DNA of 64,000 nucleotides from Magnetospirillum sp. UT-4 (GCF_902729435.1 NZ_LR746522.1:131086-195085); one strand, 5' to 3'. Shown: positions 55,948-64,000, counted from the first letter of the stretch. Numbers and translations: made by a program. The notes: generated by a model not told the origin, from the sequence alone.

Positions 55948-56739
55948 CTAGAGACTGAAACGTTCGCCGAGATAGACGCGGCGCACGCCTTCGTGCGCGA
56001 CGATCTCGGACGGGCGGCCCTCCATCAGCACCTTGCCGTCGTGGAGGATGTAGGCACGGTCGATGATATCCAGGGTCTCGCGCACATTGTGGTCGGTGAT
56101 GAGCACGCCGATGCCGCGGTCCTTGAGGTGGGCGACCAGGTCGCGGATGTCGGCCACGGCGATGGGATCGATGCCGGCCAGGGGCTCGTCCAGCAGCATG
56201 AAATGGGGCCGCGAGGCCAGGGCGCGGGCGATCTCGACGCGGCGCCGCTCGCCGCCCGACAGGGCCATGGCCGGGGCGCGGCGCAGGTGCTCGATGGAGA
56301 ACTCGGCGAGCAGGGAATCCAGCTCGGCCTCGCGCTTGTCCTGCAGCGGCTCGACCACCTCGAGCACCGCCATGATGTTGGCCTCGACCGAAAGGCCGCG
56401 GAAGATCGAGGCCTCCTGCGGCAGGTAGCCGATGCCTAAGCGGGCGCGGCGATACATGGGCAGGCCGGTGATGGCGTGGCCGTCCAGCAGGATGTCGCCG
56501 ACGTCGGGGTTGATCAGGCCGGTGATGCAGTAGAAACAGGTGGTCTTGCCCGCCCCGTTGGGTCCCAGCAGCCCCACCGCCTCGCCGCGCTGCACCGACA
56601 GCGACACGTCGCGCAGGACCGGGCGGCCCTTGAAGCGTTTGCCGATGGCCCGCGCCACCAGCCCGGGATTGTCCGCCACCAGGCGCGGGCCGGCCGGCTG
56701 GTCGCGGTCTTGGGCGGCGATGGTCGGCTCCATGGTCAT
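55948..56739 (-). CDS. lptB: Lipopolysaccharide export ATPase LptB
   Basis: A 263-residue ABC ATPase. Walker [11 protein letters not shown]-loop [14 protein letters not shown], signature [15 protein letters not shown], Walker [17 protein letters not shown] and switch His in TDHNVRETL are those of LptB. It powers LPS extraction with LptFG. About 25 extra N-terminal residues precede the domain. The ATG at 56739 overlaps the lptA stop. Confidence 0.96.
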   Translation of the reverse strand: MTMEPTIAAQDRDQPAGPRLVADNPGLVARAIGKRFKGRPVLRDVSLSVQRGEAVGLLGPNGAGKTTCFYCITGLINPDVGDILLDGHAITGLPMYRRARLGIGYLPQEASIFRGLSVEANIMAVLEVVEPLQDKREAELDSLLAEFSIEHLRRAPAMALSGGERRRVEIARALASRPHFMLLDEPLAGIDPIAVADIRDLVAHLKDRGIGVLITDHNVRETLDIIDRAYILHDGKVLMEGRPSEIVAHEGVRRVYLGERFSL

Positions 56740-57611
56740 TCCTTCCGGCGCCCGGCCTCGCCCTGGGGCGTCGGGCCGGCGCCCTTGAATACGGCGCGGC
56801 GGTCGCCCGCGTCCTTCTTCTCGGGGTGGAACGTGCCGCGCACGCGGCCGTCGCCGTCCTTGCCGCCCGGCACCGCGCCGAACAGCTTGCTTATGCCGGT
56901 GTTCAGATTGACGTGGGCGTAGGCGCCGTTGAGCTCGTTCCCCTCGCGGGTGATCTTAACCGAACCGGTCACGGTGGCGATACCCGTTTCGATGTTGTAG
57001 TCGCCGCGGTCGCCGACCACTTCCTCCTTGGGCGTGGTCAGCACCACGTGGCCGTAGGCGTCGGCCCGGTTCAGCTCGAGCTCCTGCCGGGCATTCTCCT
57101 TGAAGTGCGAGGTCAGGGTGTCGGCGCGGATCTTGCGGTCCTTCTGCGTCGCCACGGCGTTGCCGCGGGCCACCGCCATCTGCGTCTTTTCCCAGTATTC
57201 CAGGGTGTCGTTGGCGGTGACCGTTTCCTTCGGGGTGGTCAGCACCGCCGGCTGGCCGTGCAGCACCACCACCGCCTTGTCGAGGTCGTAGATGGCCTTG
57301 GTCCCGGTGGCCTTCTCGGTCGGCGAGGTGATCACCACGTTGCCGTCGGCGTCCAGGCGCCAGATCTCGTCGCCGTTGGGGCCGGCCCGGTAATGGGCGG
57401 TGAGCGAATCGGCGGTGACGGTCATGTCGCCGCGGATGGCCTTGGCGTTGCCGCGGGCGATGACGCGGTTGGCCTCGCTCAGCCACTCGATGCCCTGGTC
57501 GGCGTAGACCTGGATCTGGGCATCGTTGCCGCGGGACAGGTTGAAGCCCTGGGCCTGCGCCGGAACTGCGCCCAGCAGCGCCAGCAGAAGGGTTGCGGCG
57601 AGGCGCCTCAT
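56736..57611 (-). CDS. lptA: Lipopolysaccharide transport periplasmic protein LptA
   Basis: A 291-residue periplasmic bridge protein. Signal peptide [20 protein letters not shown]; then OstA-type repeats ([44 protein letters not shown] ... [21 protein letters not shown] ... [20 protein letters not shown]), forming the beta-jellyroll groove for LPS. It is about 100 residues longer than E. coli LptA, with an extra repeat and a charged tail. It overlaps both lptC and lptB (ATGA). Confidence 0.92.
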   Translation of the reverse strand: MRRLAATLLLALLGAVPAQAQGFNLSRGNDAQIQVYADQGIEWLSEANRVIARGNAKAIRGDMTVTADSLTAHYRAGPNGDEIWRLDADGNVVITSPTEKATGTKAIYDLDKAVVVLHGQPAVLTTPKETVTANDTLEYWEKTQMAVARGNAVATQKDRKIRADTLTSHFKENARQELELNRADAYGHVVLTTPKEEVVGDRGDYNIETGIATVTGSVKITREGNELNGAYAHVNLNTGISKLFGAVPGGKDGDGRVRGTFHPEKKDAGDRRAVFKGAGPTPQGEAGRRKE

Positions 57612-58267
57612 TTCCTGCCGGCTCCCTTCATCGTCGCCGCCGAGCGGCCGAGCACCAGGACCTGCCGGCCGCTGTCCTCGATGCGGAAGCCCTCGCCGTC
57701 GATGCGTCCCTGCGGGCCGTTGCCGGTGACCGGCACGGTTCCCTCGGCGGTGGACTTGCCGAGGTCGATCCGGGCGCTTTGGGTATGCAGCTCGTAGCCC
57801 TGGTCGTGGTAGAGGGCGACGTCCCCGGACAGGTCGAGCAGCTGTTCGCGTTCATAATAGATGCCGCTTTTCGCCTCGATGTAGACGCCGCTGCCGTCGC
57901 GGCTGCTGAAGTCGGCCTTGGGCGCCTCGAGCTCGATCACGCCCTTGCGCGCTTCGACCTCGGTGCCGCTGTCGGCGGTGATGGTGAACGGCCGGTTGCG
58001 CGAATCCACCCCGTAGTAGCGGGCATTGACCATGGACAGCGCCTGCACCTTGTCCGGCGACAGGTCGGCGAAGCCGATGCGGAAGCGGCCCTCCTCGCTG
58101 CGCAATTGCGGCCACACCGCCACCAGCGCCAGCAGCACCACCGCCAGCGAGGGCAGCAGCACCTTCATCACCACGACGAACCGGGAATAGCGGTGATGGC
58201 CCGGGCGCACCGGATGGACGCGGGACCGCCGGGTCGGGCGCAGGTCGGCGGGGGCGCGAAGGTCCAT
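57608..58267 (-). CDS. lptC: LPS export system protein LptC
   Basis: A 219-residue bitopic protein: an Arg/His-rich cytoplasmic leader, a membrane segment at about 33-53 (FVVVMKVLLPSLAVVLLALVAVW) and a periplasmic LptC/OstA-like domain (GVDSRNRPFTITADSGTE ... YYEREQLLDLSGDVALYHDQGYELHTQSARIDL). It connects LptBFG to LptA. The ATG at 58267 has GGAGG at 8-nt spacing, better than the GTG at 58276. Confidence 0.9.
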   Translation of the reverse strand: MDLRAPADLRPTRRSRVHPVRPGHHRYSRFVVVMKVLLPSLAVVLLALVAVWPQLRSEEGRFRIGFADLSPDKVQALSMVNARYYGVDSRNRPFTITADSGTEVEARKGVIELEAPKADFSSRDGSGVYIEAKSGIYYEREQLLDLSGDVALYHDQGYELHTQSARIDLGKSTAEGTVPVTGNGPQGRIDGEGFRIEDSGRQVLVLGRSAATMKGAGRK

Positions 58268-58286
58268 GGCGGCCACCTCCCTACCC

Positions 58287-59312
58287 TCAGGCCAGGCCGG
58301 AGCGCAGCAGATCGTGGACGTGCAGCACGCCCACCGGCCGGCCGTCCTGCACCACCAGCAGGGTGGTGATGGACTTGGCGTTCATGATGCCCAGCGCCTC
58401 GGCCGCCAGCATGGAGGGCGGCACCGTCCTCGGACCCGGCGTCATGATGTCGCGCGCCGGGCGGCCCATCAGGCCGTCGCCCATGTGGCGGCGCAGGTCG
58501 CCGTCGGTGATGATGCCGGCCAGGCGGCCGTCATCGCCGACCACGGCGACGCAGCCCAGGCTCTTGGCACTCATCTCCAGGATCACCTCGGCCATGGGCG
58601 TGGCCAGGCGGGACAGCGGCAGGCCGTCGCCGCCATGCATCAGGTCGGACACCTTGCGCAGCCGCTTGCCCAGCTGCCCGCCGGGATGGAACACCCGGAA
58701 ATCGGCGGCCGAGAACTCCTTGCGCTCGAGCAGCGCCACCGCCAGGGCGTCGCCCAGGGCCAGCATCATGGTGGTCGAGGTGGTGGGGGCCAGGCCCATG
58801 GGGCAGGCCTCCGGGATCGGCGGCAGGATCAGCGCCGCATCGGCGCTGCTGGCCAGCGAGCTTTCCGCCCGCGAGGTGATGGCCACCAGCGGGATGCCGA
58901 AGCGCCGGGTGTAGGCGACGATGTCCGACAGCTCGGGAGTCTCGCCGGAATTGGACAGCGCCACCACCGCGTCGTCGGTGGTGATCATCCCCAGATCGCC
59001 GTGGCTGGCCTCGGCGGGGTGGACGAAAAAGGCCGGGGTGCCGGTGGAGGCCAGGGTGGCGGCGATCTTGCGCCCGACATGGCCGGACTTGCCCATGCCC
59101 GACACCACCACCCGCCCGGCCGCCCCGGCCAGGGAATCGACGGCGGCGACGAAGGCGGCGCCCAGCGAATCGGCCAGGGCCGAAAGCGCTTCCGCCTCGG
59201 TGGCGAGGACACGCCGGGCTGAAGCGATGTCGCCAGACGCGAAGTCACCAGACGCGAAGTCGGGGGCGGCGATGTCGGCGGCGGCGACGCCGTCCTGCAC
59301 GGCATGGGTCAT
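58287..59312 (-). CDS. kdsD: Arabinose-5-phosphate isomerase (KpsF/GutQ family)
   Basis: Makes D-arabinose 5-phosphate for Kdo, 341 residues. The SIS domain (about 40-190) has VVVSGMGKSGHVGRKIAATLASTGTPAFFVHPAEASHGDLGMI and ALSNSGETPEL; two CBS domains follow (about 215-341, LSRLATPMAEVILEMSAKSLGCVAVV and ARDIMTPGPRTVPPSMLAAEALGIM). The leader has a tandem DFASGDFASGD motif. It heads the lpt genes, 19 bp before lptC; kdsC is not here. Confidence 0.94.
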   Translation of the reverse strand: MTHAVQDGVAAADIAAPDFASGDFASGDIASARRVLATEAEALSALADSLGAAFVAAVDSLAGAAGRVVVSGMGKSGHVGRKIAATLASTGTPAFFVHPAEASHGDLGMITTDDAVVALSNSGETPELSDIVAYTRRFGIPLVAITSRAESSLASSADAALILPPIPEACPMGLAPTTSTTMMLALGDALAVALLERKEFSAADFRVFHPGGQLGKRLRKVSDLMHGGDGLPLSRLATPMAEVILEMSAKSLGCVAVVGDDGRLAGIITDGDLRRHMGDGLMGRPARDIMTPGPRTVPPSMLAAEALGIMNAKSITTLLVVQDGRPVGVLHVHDLLRSGLA

Positions 59313-59486
59313 GGATGGAATCCCAAACTTGCAATCCCTGCGCCAATGCCGGCGCCGGTGACTAACTATACGCAACGCCGATGGCAGCGGAAGGCAAATC
59401 AGCGGGCGCCTGGACGGAATCGCCGCGGTGCCCGCGCCCGGCGAGAGGCAGGCCAGAGCGCCGCCCACGCCCGGCGAGGGCTGTCA

Positions 59487-60098
59487 TCAGTGCGCGAAGA
59501 TGTCCTCGGCGTCCCAGCCGGCCAGATCCAGGTCGGCGCGGTCGGGCAGGAAGCCGAAGCAGGCCTCGGCCAGGGCGCGGCGGCCCTCGCGGTCCATCAG
59601 CACCTCGAGCCGGGCCTTCAGCTGGTGCAGGTACAGCACGTCCGAGGCGGCATAGGCCAGCTGGTCGGCGTTGAGGTCCGGCGCCCCCCAATCCGAGGTC
59701 TGCTGCTGCTTCGACAGCTCGATCCCGATCAGGTCGCGGCACAGATCCTTCAGCCCGTGGCGGTCGGTGTTGGTGCGCGTCAGCCGCGAGGCGATCTTGG
59801 TGCACCACGCCGGCTGGCAGCGCACGCCGAGATGGCGGCGGATCATCGCCAGGTCGAACCGGGCGAAGTGGAACACCTTGGTCACCGCCGGGTCGGCGAA
59901 CAGCCGGGCCAGGTTGGGCGAATCGTAGCGCGGCTCGGGGAAGTGCACCACGTGGGCGTTGCCGTCGCCGGCCGACAGCTGCACCACGCACAGCCGGTCG
60001 CGGACCAGGCTGAGACCCATGGTCTCGGTGTCCACCGCCACCACCGGACCCAGCGCGAGGCCGGCCGGCAGGTCGTAACGATGATAGGTGACGGACAT
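59487..60098 (-). CDS. rnd: Ribonuclease D-like 3'-5' exonuclease
   Basis: A 203-residue DEDD exonuclease: DTETMGL (Asp23, Glu25), FHFARFDLAMIRRHLG and the C-terminal YAASDVLYLHQLKARL with Tyr and Asp of the DEDDy type. The HRDC domains of full-length RNase D are absent, which is usual in alphaproteobacteria. It would trim tRNA or other structured RNA; a tRNA gene lies directly upstream on the same strand. Its ribosome-binding site is inside a stem-loop (60102-60135). Confidence 0.92.
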   Translation of the reverse strand: MSVTYHRYDLPAGLALGPVVAVDTETMGLSLVRDRLCVVQLSAGDGNAHVVHFPEPRYDSPNLARLFADPAVTKVFHFARFDLAMIRRHLGVRCQPAWCTKIASRLTRTNTDRHGLKDLCRDLIGIELSKQQQTSDWGAPDLNADQLAYAASDVLYLHQLKARLEVLMDREGRRALAEACFGFLPDRADLDLAGWDAEDIFAH

Positions 60099-60101
60099 GC
60101 G

Positions 60102-60135
60102 AACGGCCCCTCCGAATGTTCCCGGAGGGGCCGTT
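60102..60135 (-). promoter_or_regulatory. Stem-loop covering the rnd ribosome-binding site
   Basis: AACGGCCCCTCCG (60102-60114) and CGGAGGGGCCGTT (60123-60135) form a perfect 13-bp stem with an 8-nt loop. In the leftward transcript the arm nearest the start holds GGAGGGG, 8 nt before the rnd ATG, so the Shine-Dalgarno is sequestered. It could also end the tRNA-Leu transcript, though no T-run follows. Confidence 0.6.
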
Positions 60136-60191
60136 GGCAGAGAGCCCCGAAGAGGCGCATCCCGGCGTCACGTCCCGCGCGGGAAAAAGTA

Positions 60192-60278
60192 TGGTGCCCA
60201 GGAGAAGACTCGAACTTCCACGACATCGCTGCCACACGGACCTGAACCGTGCGCGTCTACCAATTCCGCCACCTGGGC
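60192..60278 (-). tRNA. tRNA-Leu (CAG)
   Basis: An 87-nt tRNA with encoded CCA. The acceptor stem GCCCAGG/CCTGGGC is perfect; D-arm GGCGGAATTGGTAGACGC, anticodon loop TTCAGGT, a long variable arm and T-loop GTTCGAGTC mark a class II leucine tRNA reading CUG. It lies between rnd and the NDUFA9-like gene. Confidence 0.97.
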
Positions 60279-60482
60279 AGGTGGTCCCGAAGGGTCTCCC
60301 CGTCCGAGGCCGAGAGGGATATCCGACAGCGGCGGGGGCTGTCAACCGGCATTCGTGCGGCCCGGCGAAATTCTTGCCCGCCCGCGGTTGCCTTGGCGTC
60401 TGGAAACGAATAGCCTCGCCTCAAGAACGACATAGGCACGCCGCCCGGCACGGCGGCGGCGACGGCAAGGGGAGATGTCCGG

Positions 60483-61466
60483 ATGACTCGGCGCGTGGTC
60501 ACGGTATTCGGCGGATCCGGCTTCATCGGCCGGCAGGTGGTCAGGCGCTTTGCCGCCAATGGCTGGACCGTGCGGGTGGCGGTGCGCGACCCCGAGGCCG
60601 CAGCCCAGCTGCGCCCCATGGGCGATCCCGGCCAGGTCAATCCGCTGCGCGCCGAAATCACCGACCCGGACTCGGTGCGGCGCGCCGTCGATGGCGCCCA
60701 GGCGGTGGTCAACCTGGTCGGCATCCTGTTCGAACGCGGCCGCGCCAGCTTCGAGGCCATCCACCACCAGGGCGCCGCCAACGTCGCCACCGCCGCCAGG
60801 GAAGCCGGGGCCGAGCGGCTGGTGCAGATGTCGGCGCTGGGGGCCGACCGCAATTCGGCCTCGGCCTATGCCCGCTCCAAGGCGGCCGGCGAGGAGGCGG
60901 CGCAGGCGGCCTTCCCCGGCGCCACCGTCATCCGTCCGTCGGTGGTGTTCGGCCCCGACGACGACTTCTTCAACCGCTTCGCCCGCCTGGCGGTGCTGTC
61001 GCCGGTGCTGCCGGTGTTCACCGGCGACGGCTTCAAGCCGGTGCGCTCCGAATCCGGCTGGGGCATCGATCTGTACGGATCGGGCGGCGCCACCTTCCAG
61101 CCGGTCTATGTGGGCGACGTCGCCGAAGCCATCCTGCGCGCGGTGGAGAACCCGCGCCTGGGCGGCCGCGTCTACGAGCTGGGCGGCCCGCGGCGCTATA
61201 CGCTGAAGGAGGTGCTGGAGCTGGTGATGCGCGAGACCGGGCGGAGCCGATTGCTGGTGCCGCTGCCGTTCTGGGTCGCCAGGATTCAGGCGGCGCTGCT
61301 GCAGATGCTGCCGACGCCGCCGCTCACCCCCGATCAGGTCAAGCTGCTGAAGGTCGACAACGTGGTGCGCGGCGGCAAGCCCGGCCTGGTCGAGCTGGGA
61401 ATCCAGGCGACCGCGGCCGAGGCGGTGACGCCGGCCTATCTGGCCCGCTACCGCCCGCATTCCTGA
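60483..61466 (+). CDS. NDUFA9-like NAD(P)-binding protein associated with complex I
   Basis: A 327-residue atypical short-chain dehydrogenase: RRVVTVFGGSGFIGRQVVRRFAANGWTVRVAVRDP, VNLVGILFERGRASFEAIHHQGAANVA, VQMSALGADRNSASAYARSKAAGE, VIRPSVVFGPDDDFFNRFA. This is the alphaproteobacterial relative of mitochondrial NDUFA9 (CoQ11-like), which holds NADPH structurally in complex I; the catalytic Tyr-Lys spacing is degenerate. AAGGGGAG lies 8 nt before the ATG. The 204-bp gap before it shows no clear element. Confidence 0.92.
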   Translation: MTRRVVTVFGGSGFIGRQVVRRFAANGWTVRVAVRDPEAAAQLRPMGDPGQVNPLRAEITDPDSVRRAVDGAQAVVNLVGILFERGRASFEAIHHQGAANVATAAREAGAERLVQMSALGADRNSASAYARSKAAGEEAAQAAFPGATVIRPSVVFGPDDDFFNRFARLAVLSPVLPVFTGDGFKPVRSESGWGIDLYGSGGATFQPVYVGDVAEAILRAVENPRLGGRVYELGGPRRYTLKEVLELVMRETGRSRLLVPLPFWVARIQAALLQMLPTPPLTPDQVKLLKVDNVVRGGKPGLVELGIQATAAEAVTPAYLARYRPHS

Positions 61467-61475
61467 CTTGCCGGT

Positions 61476-61709
61476 TCAGGCGCTGACCGCCGGCGGGACC
61501 GGGGTGAAGCAGTCGGGGTCGAACAGCATCGACACCGCCACCGTCATGGCGCGGGCGCCGTTGCGCTCCACCATGCGGACGTGGCGGGGGATGTCGGGGT
61601 AGTCGAACACCCGCTCCACCACCCACTCGCCGCCATAGGTGCCGGCCTTGCGGAAGATGTCGCCGGGAGCGACATCGTCGCCCCGCGACCGTCGACCGAA
61701 CAGGCTCAT
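61476..61709 (-). CDS. Small conserved protein of unknown function
   Basis: A 77-residue protein, MSLFGRRSRGDDVAPGDIFRKAGTYGGEWVVERVFDYPDIPRHVRMVERNGARAMTVAVSMLFDPDCFTPV. It reads as a small beta-rich domain with no export signal. I recognise no named family, though similar proteins occur in Rhodospirillales. It is convergent with the NDUFA9-like gene (9 bp between stops). Confidence 0.8.
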   Translation of the reverse strand: MSLFGRRSRGDDVAPGDIFRKAGTYGGEWVVERVFDYPDIPRHVRMVERNGARAMTVAVSMLFDPDCFTPVPPAVSA

Positions 61710-61790
61710 GGTCTTCGACCCTCGATATTCTGAACTGGAGAATTTCTCATACGCCGGCCGGTGCCGGTTGTCGAGAGGTGAACGCCCGAT

Positions 61791-62000
61791 CTAGCGCCTG
61801 GCGGCGCCGGCCTGGCGGATATCGGCCTCCAACTCGGCGATGCGCTTGGCCAGCGCGGTGCGCACGGCCTCGGCGACATAGGGCTTGAGCGCCGCCTGCT
61901 GGTCCTTCAACTGGACCAGCATCCGCTTCTTCTCGTCGAGTGACCGCCGGATCGGCATGCGGTCGGAGAACTGCCCGTCATGGCTGCGGAAGCCGCTCAT
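61791..62000 (-). CDS. Small charged helical protein of unknown function
   Basis: A 69-residue protein, MSGFRSHDGQFSDRMPIRRSLDEKKRMLVQLKDQQAALKPYVAEAVRTALAKRIAELEADIRQ. The C-terminal two-thirds is predicted coiled coil. GGGAG sits 8-10 nt before the ATG at 62000, while the longer frame upstream lacks support. No function is proposed. Confidence 0.65.
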   Translation of the reverse strand: MSGFRSHDGQFSDRMPIRRSLDEKKRMLVQLKDQQAALKPYVAEAVRTALAKRIAELEADIRQAGAARR

Positions 62001-62097
62001 ACCCGTTTCTCCCTGCTGGCAAATGATGGGGAGCGGACCATGACCGAAGGAACCGCGACACGCAAGCGGCATTTGCCGCCCCATCCCGCCCTATTGT

Positions 62098-62126
62098 TTG
62101 TCCGCCCGCCCCGCCGATGCTATAAC
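62098..62126 (+). promoter_or_regulatory. Promoter of tRNA-Arg
   Basis: TTGTCC (62098-62103), 17-bp spacer, TATAAC (62121-62126): 4/6 and 5/6 matches to sigma-70 hexamers. The tRNA begins 30 bp downstream. Confidence 0.6.
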
Positions 62127-62155
62127 CGCCCCCATCGCCCGCACGCGACGCCAGC

Positions 62156-62232
<77 letters not shown>

Positions 62233-62285
62233 ATTCCTCAAAGCCCCCATGCCCCCCACGCCCGGCGAGCGGCGAGGTCGCTGGT

Positions 62286-62933
62286 CTATGGGTCGCCGAA
62301 GCTGACCGAGCGGGTGTCGTCCTGGACGAAGCCGCCCTGCATCTTGAGGAACGCCTCGGCGGTCAGGATGGCGTCGAGCAGGGCGCCGTGATGCTGGAAG
62401 CGGTCGGAGCGGTCGATCCACAGGCGGTCGCACAGCACGTCCAGCGATCCCGGCGCGCCGGGGAAGAAGGACCGCGACAGCTCCTGCGTGCAGACGAAAT
62501 CGCTGTCCGCGAAGATGACCTCGTCGAACCCGCACCGGCCCAGGCGGGCATATTCGAAGTTCAGGAAATCCATCTCGTTCTCGGCGCTGTGGGCGAGCAG
62601 CACGTCCTGGCCGATGAAGGCCTCGAAATCGTCGAGCACGTCCTTGAACGGCGGCGCGTCCTTCAGATCCGCCGGATGGATGCCGTGCACGGCGATGGAG
62701 GCCTTGGAAATCGGCCCGTTGGGTTGCACCCGCCGATGCCAGGTCTCCCCGGTCTTCCACCCCGCGCCGTCGCGCAGCAACTCGACGCAGCCGATCTCGA
62801 TGACGAGGCCGGGCAGGCGATAGCCCTTGGGCATCTTCCTGATCTCGGCGGCGGTGGGGGTGCGCATGCCGGTGGTCTCCATGTCGATGGAAATCATCCG
62901 GTTCACATCGCCCAAATCATCCAGGCTGAGCAT
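62286..62933 (-). CDS. DnaQ-fold 3'-5' exonuclease
   Basis: A 215-residue DEDDh exonuclease: ISIDMETTGM (first Asp and Glu), HGIHPADL, VLLAHSAENEMDFLNFEYARLG (middle Asp) and FQHHGALLDAILTAEAFL (His and Asp). It resembles the polymerase III epsilon/exonuclease group but has no polymerase-binding tail, so a separate DNA or RNA trimming role is likely. GGAAGGA lies 6 nt before the ATG at 62933. Confidence 0.9.
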   Translation of the reverse strand: MLSLDDLGDVNRMISIDMETTGMRTPTAAEIRKMPKGYRLPGLVIEIGCVELLRDGAGWKTGETWHRRVQPNGPISKASIAVHGIHPADLKDAPPFKDVLDDFEAFIGQDVLLAHSAENEMDFLNFEYARLGRCGFDEVIFADSDFVCTQELSRSFFPGAPGSLDVLCDRLWIDRSDRFQHHGALLDAILTAEAFLKMQGGFVQDDTRSVSFGDP

Positions 62934-63142
62934 CGCACGTCCTTCCTGCCTCTGCGTTGCCGCCAGCATAGCACCATGCGGGGAATGGCGGGGAGGGTGT
63001 GGCGGAGGGGCACGTTCGTTCAAACGTGGTCACAAGTTGCCTGGTCATGGGCGGGGGTGGCCCACGGGCGTCCGGTTTGGTTGTCGGCAAGGGCCCGAGG
63101 GGCGCGGCGACCCTGCGACGCGCGGCCGGCATCGAGTCATCG

Positions 63143-63226
63143 AACACAGATGAACACAGGCGCCTGACGGCGCACACAGATGAACACGGATAAGGAAAAA
63201 CATCTGTGTTTATCTGTGTTCATCTG
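63143..63226. repeat. Direct and inverted short repeats (family F)
   Basis: ACACAGATGAACAC occurs at 63144-63157 and again at 63174-63187, and its inverse appears in CATCTGTGTTTATCTGTGTTCATCTG form at 63201-63226 (arms described by position). It lies in the 634-bp gene-free stretch 62934-63567. Repeats are two copies with ~16-bp gap, too few and wrong in form for CRISPR. Confidence 0.7.
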
Positions 63227-63295
63227 CGGGCGATGAATAACTGGTTGCCGCTGTCCAAAGCTATTGCTTACAGCAACTGTGGGCGAGCCGGACAC

Positions 63296-63400
63296 ATTAC
63301 GGTGATGGGGTGGACGGCCCCCTCTATGGTCAGTTTCCAACGACCACTGTGGCGCATTGCGACGCCGGGGAGCACGGGCCGTCCACCCCATCACCGTAAT
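63296..63400. repeat. Perfect 25-bp inverted repeat with 55-bp centre
   Basis: The arm at 63296-63320 (starts ATTACGGTGATGGGG, ends GACGGCCC) is the exact reverse complement of 63376-63400. The centre (63321-63375) holds no gene. The arms could be ends of a small non-autonomous element or one large hairpin. No flanking target duplication is evident. It differs from all other repeat families in the window. Confidence 0.8.
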
Positions 63401-63567
63401 TCCAACCCCAATGCGGTCATAAACCGGGTATGCAATACATCGATGAATATGGAATGTGCCCACGGTTTCAAAAGCAGGCAGTCGCCAGCTGTCGCTAGCA
63501 CTGGTATTCTGGCAAGCGGAATGATAGGTATGCCCGGTTGCGCCCCCTTCGAACAAGCCGAACGCAC

Positions 63568-64000
63568 ATGTCAGAAAATTTCAACTACATTGCCTTTGGA
63601 AACCGGAATCTTGTCGAGGGACGGAGTGGCGTTATAGAAATGAGTCGTGGGCGTATGTTTGAATACACGCCCACGGATATCGAGAAGCGCCTCGAGGACC
63701 TTGGTCTGAAATCGATCACGTTCTTGGAGAAGCTTCCTACGTTTGTCTGTAGCGAAATCGGCTACTCAGCCGATACGGCCACGATGCTCATCAAGTATGG
63801 GCGTATCGAAAAAACAGCCGTGGATGGAAAGGTGGTTTCGACCACCTTCATAACTTTAGCAGATTTTGGCGAGGTCGAGTTCGACAGCGTTGAGCAGGCG
63901 CGGGATGTCTTTGGCGCTGACAGATCGCAGCTTTACCGCACGCACTGGGCCGTTAGGGCTGGTCACGCCCGCGAAGTCTTAGCCAAGCTAGCCCGTCCTA
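63568..64000 (+). CDS. Unknown protein, 5' part only (runs off the window)
   Basis: An open frame from ATG at 63568 continues to the window edge (144 codons so far). It begins MSENFNYIAFGNRNLVEGRS and continues with FEYTPTDIEKRLEDLGLKSITFLEKLPTF, then a helical segment near the edge. No family is recognised and no signal peptide is seen. Codon use is far less G/C-biased at third positions (many AAA, TTT, ATA, GAA) than in the rest of the window, suggesting recent acquisition. The start is uncertain: there is no good ribosome-binding site and later ATGs exist at 63640 and 63655. Confidence 0.6.
   Translation, partial: MSENFNYIAFGNRNLVEGRSGVIEMSRGRMFEYTPTDIEKRLEDLGLKSITFLEKLPTFVCSEIGYSADTATMLIKYGRIEKTAVDGKVVSTTFITLADFGEVEFDSVEQARDVFGADRSQLYRTHWAVRAGHAREVLAKLARP

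Noticed and set aside
63143..63226. CRISPR-like short repeats
   Set aside because: Only two direct copies plus inverted copies, with tiny irregular spacing and no cas gene.
63296..63400. Integron attC site
   Set aside because: No RYYYAAC/GTTRRRY core sites or asymmetrically unpaired bases; the arms are perfectly complementary.
63206..63637. A 143-codon plus-strand frame and its minus-strand counterpart in the gene-poor stretch
   Set aside because: They run through both the short repeats and the 25-bp inverted repeat, with no ribosome-binding site or recognisable domain.

Overview
The window is 64 kb of GC-rich (roughly two-thirds G+C) chromosomal DNA. Gene content and order point to an alphaproteobacterium of the Rhodospirillales, most like Magnetospirillum/Paramagnetospirillum. 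This rests on the rnd-kdsD-lptCAB-rpoN-ptsN and ffh-rpsP-rimM-trmD-rplS-leuCDB neighbourhoods, a HrcA/CIRCE-controlled groESL, an NDUFA9-type complex I protein, bacteriohemerythrin and c-type cytochrome genes, and several families of intergenic palindromes. The genus is an inference. Almost everything is core chromosome; only the last ~1 kb looks accessory.

Layout. 0-6.2 kb: a small anchored protein, mutL, queE-queD (queuosine precursor), a conserved orphan, rsmE, and an nfeD-qmcA membrane pair. 6.4-13.4 kb: gpsA, a VOC protein, an aromatic amino acid cluster (chorismate mutase with degenerate dehydratase, hisC-type aminotransferase, coiled-coil protein, tyrA) transcribed leftward, and metX-metW transcribed rightward. 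13.4-22.7 kb: a periplasmic solute-binding protein abutting a histidine kinase, an ABC-2 exporter plus methyltransferase operon, a J-domain protein, a PAS-GGDEF-EAL protein with a ruined GGDEF site, and a UDP-glucuronate decarboxylase. 23-30.3 kb: ffh, ribosomal protein/RNA modification genes and leuCDB, with a different palindromic repeat in nearly every gap. 30.5-36.1 kb: bacteriohemerythrin, small ORFs, a paired M16 protease (catalytic and non-catalytic subunits), thioredoxin, a cyclic-nucleotide-binding protein and a cytochrome c.

36.2-43.5 kb holds the most interesting system: a six-gene leftward operon (hyfB, hyfC, hyfE, hyfF, hyfG, hyfI-like) for a membrane complex related to complex I and group 4 [NiFe] hydrogenases. 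Its large subunit has lost all the nickel-ligating cysteine motifs, and no ferredoxin-like subunit or Hyp maturation gene is present. It fits the poorly characterised 'energy-converting hydrogenase related' (Ehr) class, whose reaction is unknown.

43.6-53 kb: xseA, purD, a DsrE-type lipoprotein, an AhpD-like protein, rlpA, tadA, a PuuD-type amidotransferase, a pseudouridine synthase, rsmD and groESL with CIRCE. 53-60 kb: a glutathione transferase, ptsN, rpoN, lptB, lptA, lptC, kdsD and rnd, i.e. lipopolysaccharide transport and sugar supply beside nitrogen-related regulators. 60.2-62.9 kb: tRNA-Leu(CAG), an NDUFA9-like protein, two small unknowns, tRNA-Arg(CCT) and a DnaQ-fold exonuclease. 62.9-64 kb: a gene-poor stretch with repeats and a perfect 25-bp inverted repeat, then the start of an AT-richer unknown gene that runs off the edge and may mark a transferred segment.

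No CRISPR array, transposase, integrase or rRNA gene was seen. All function calls come from reading the translated sequence; no database search was run.
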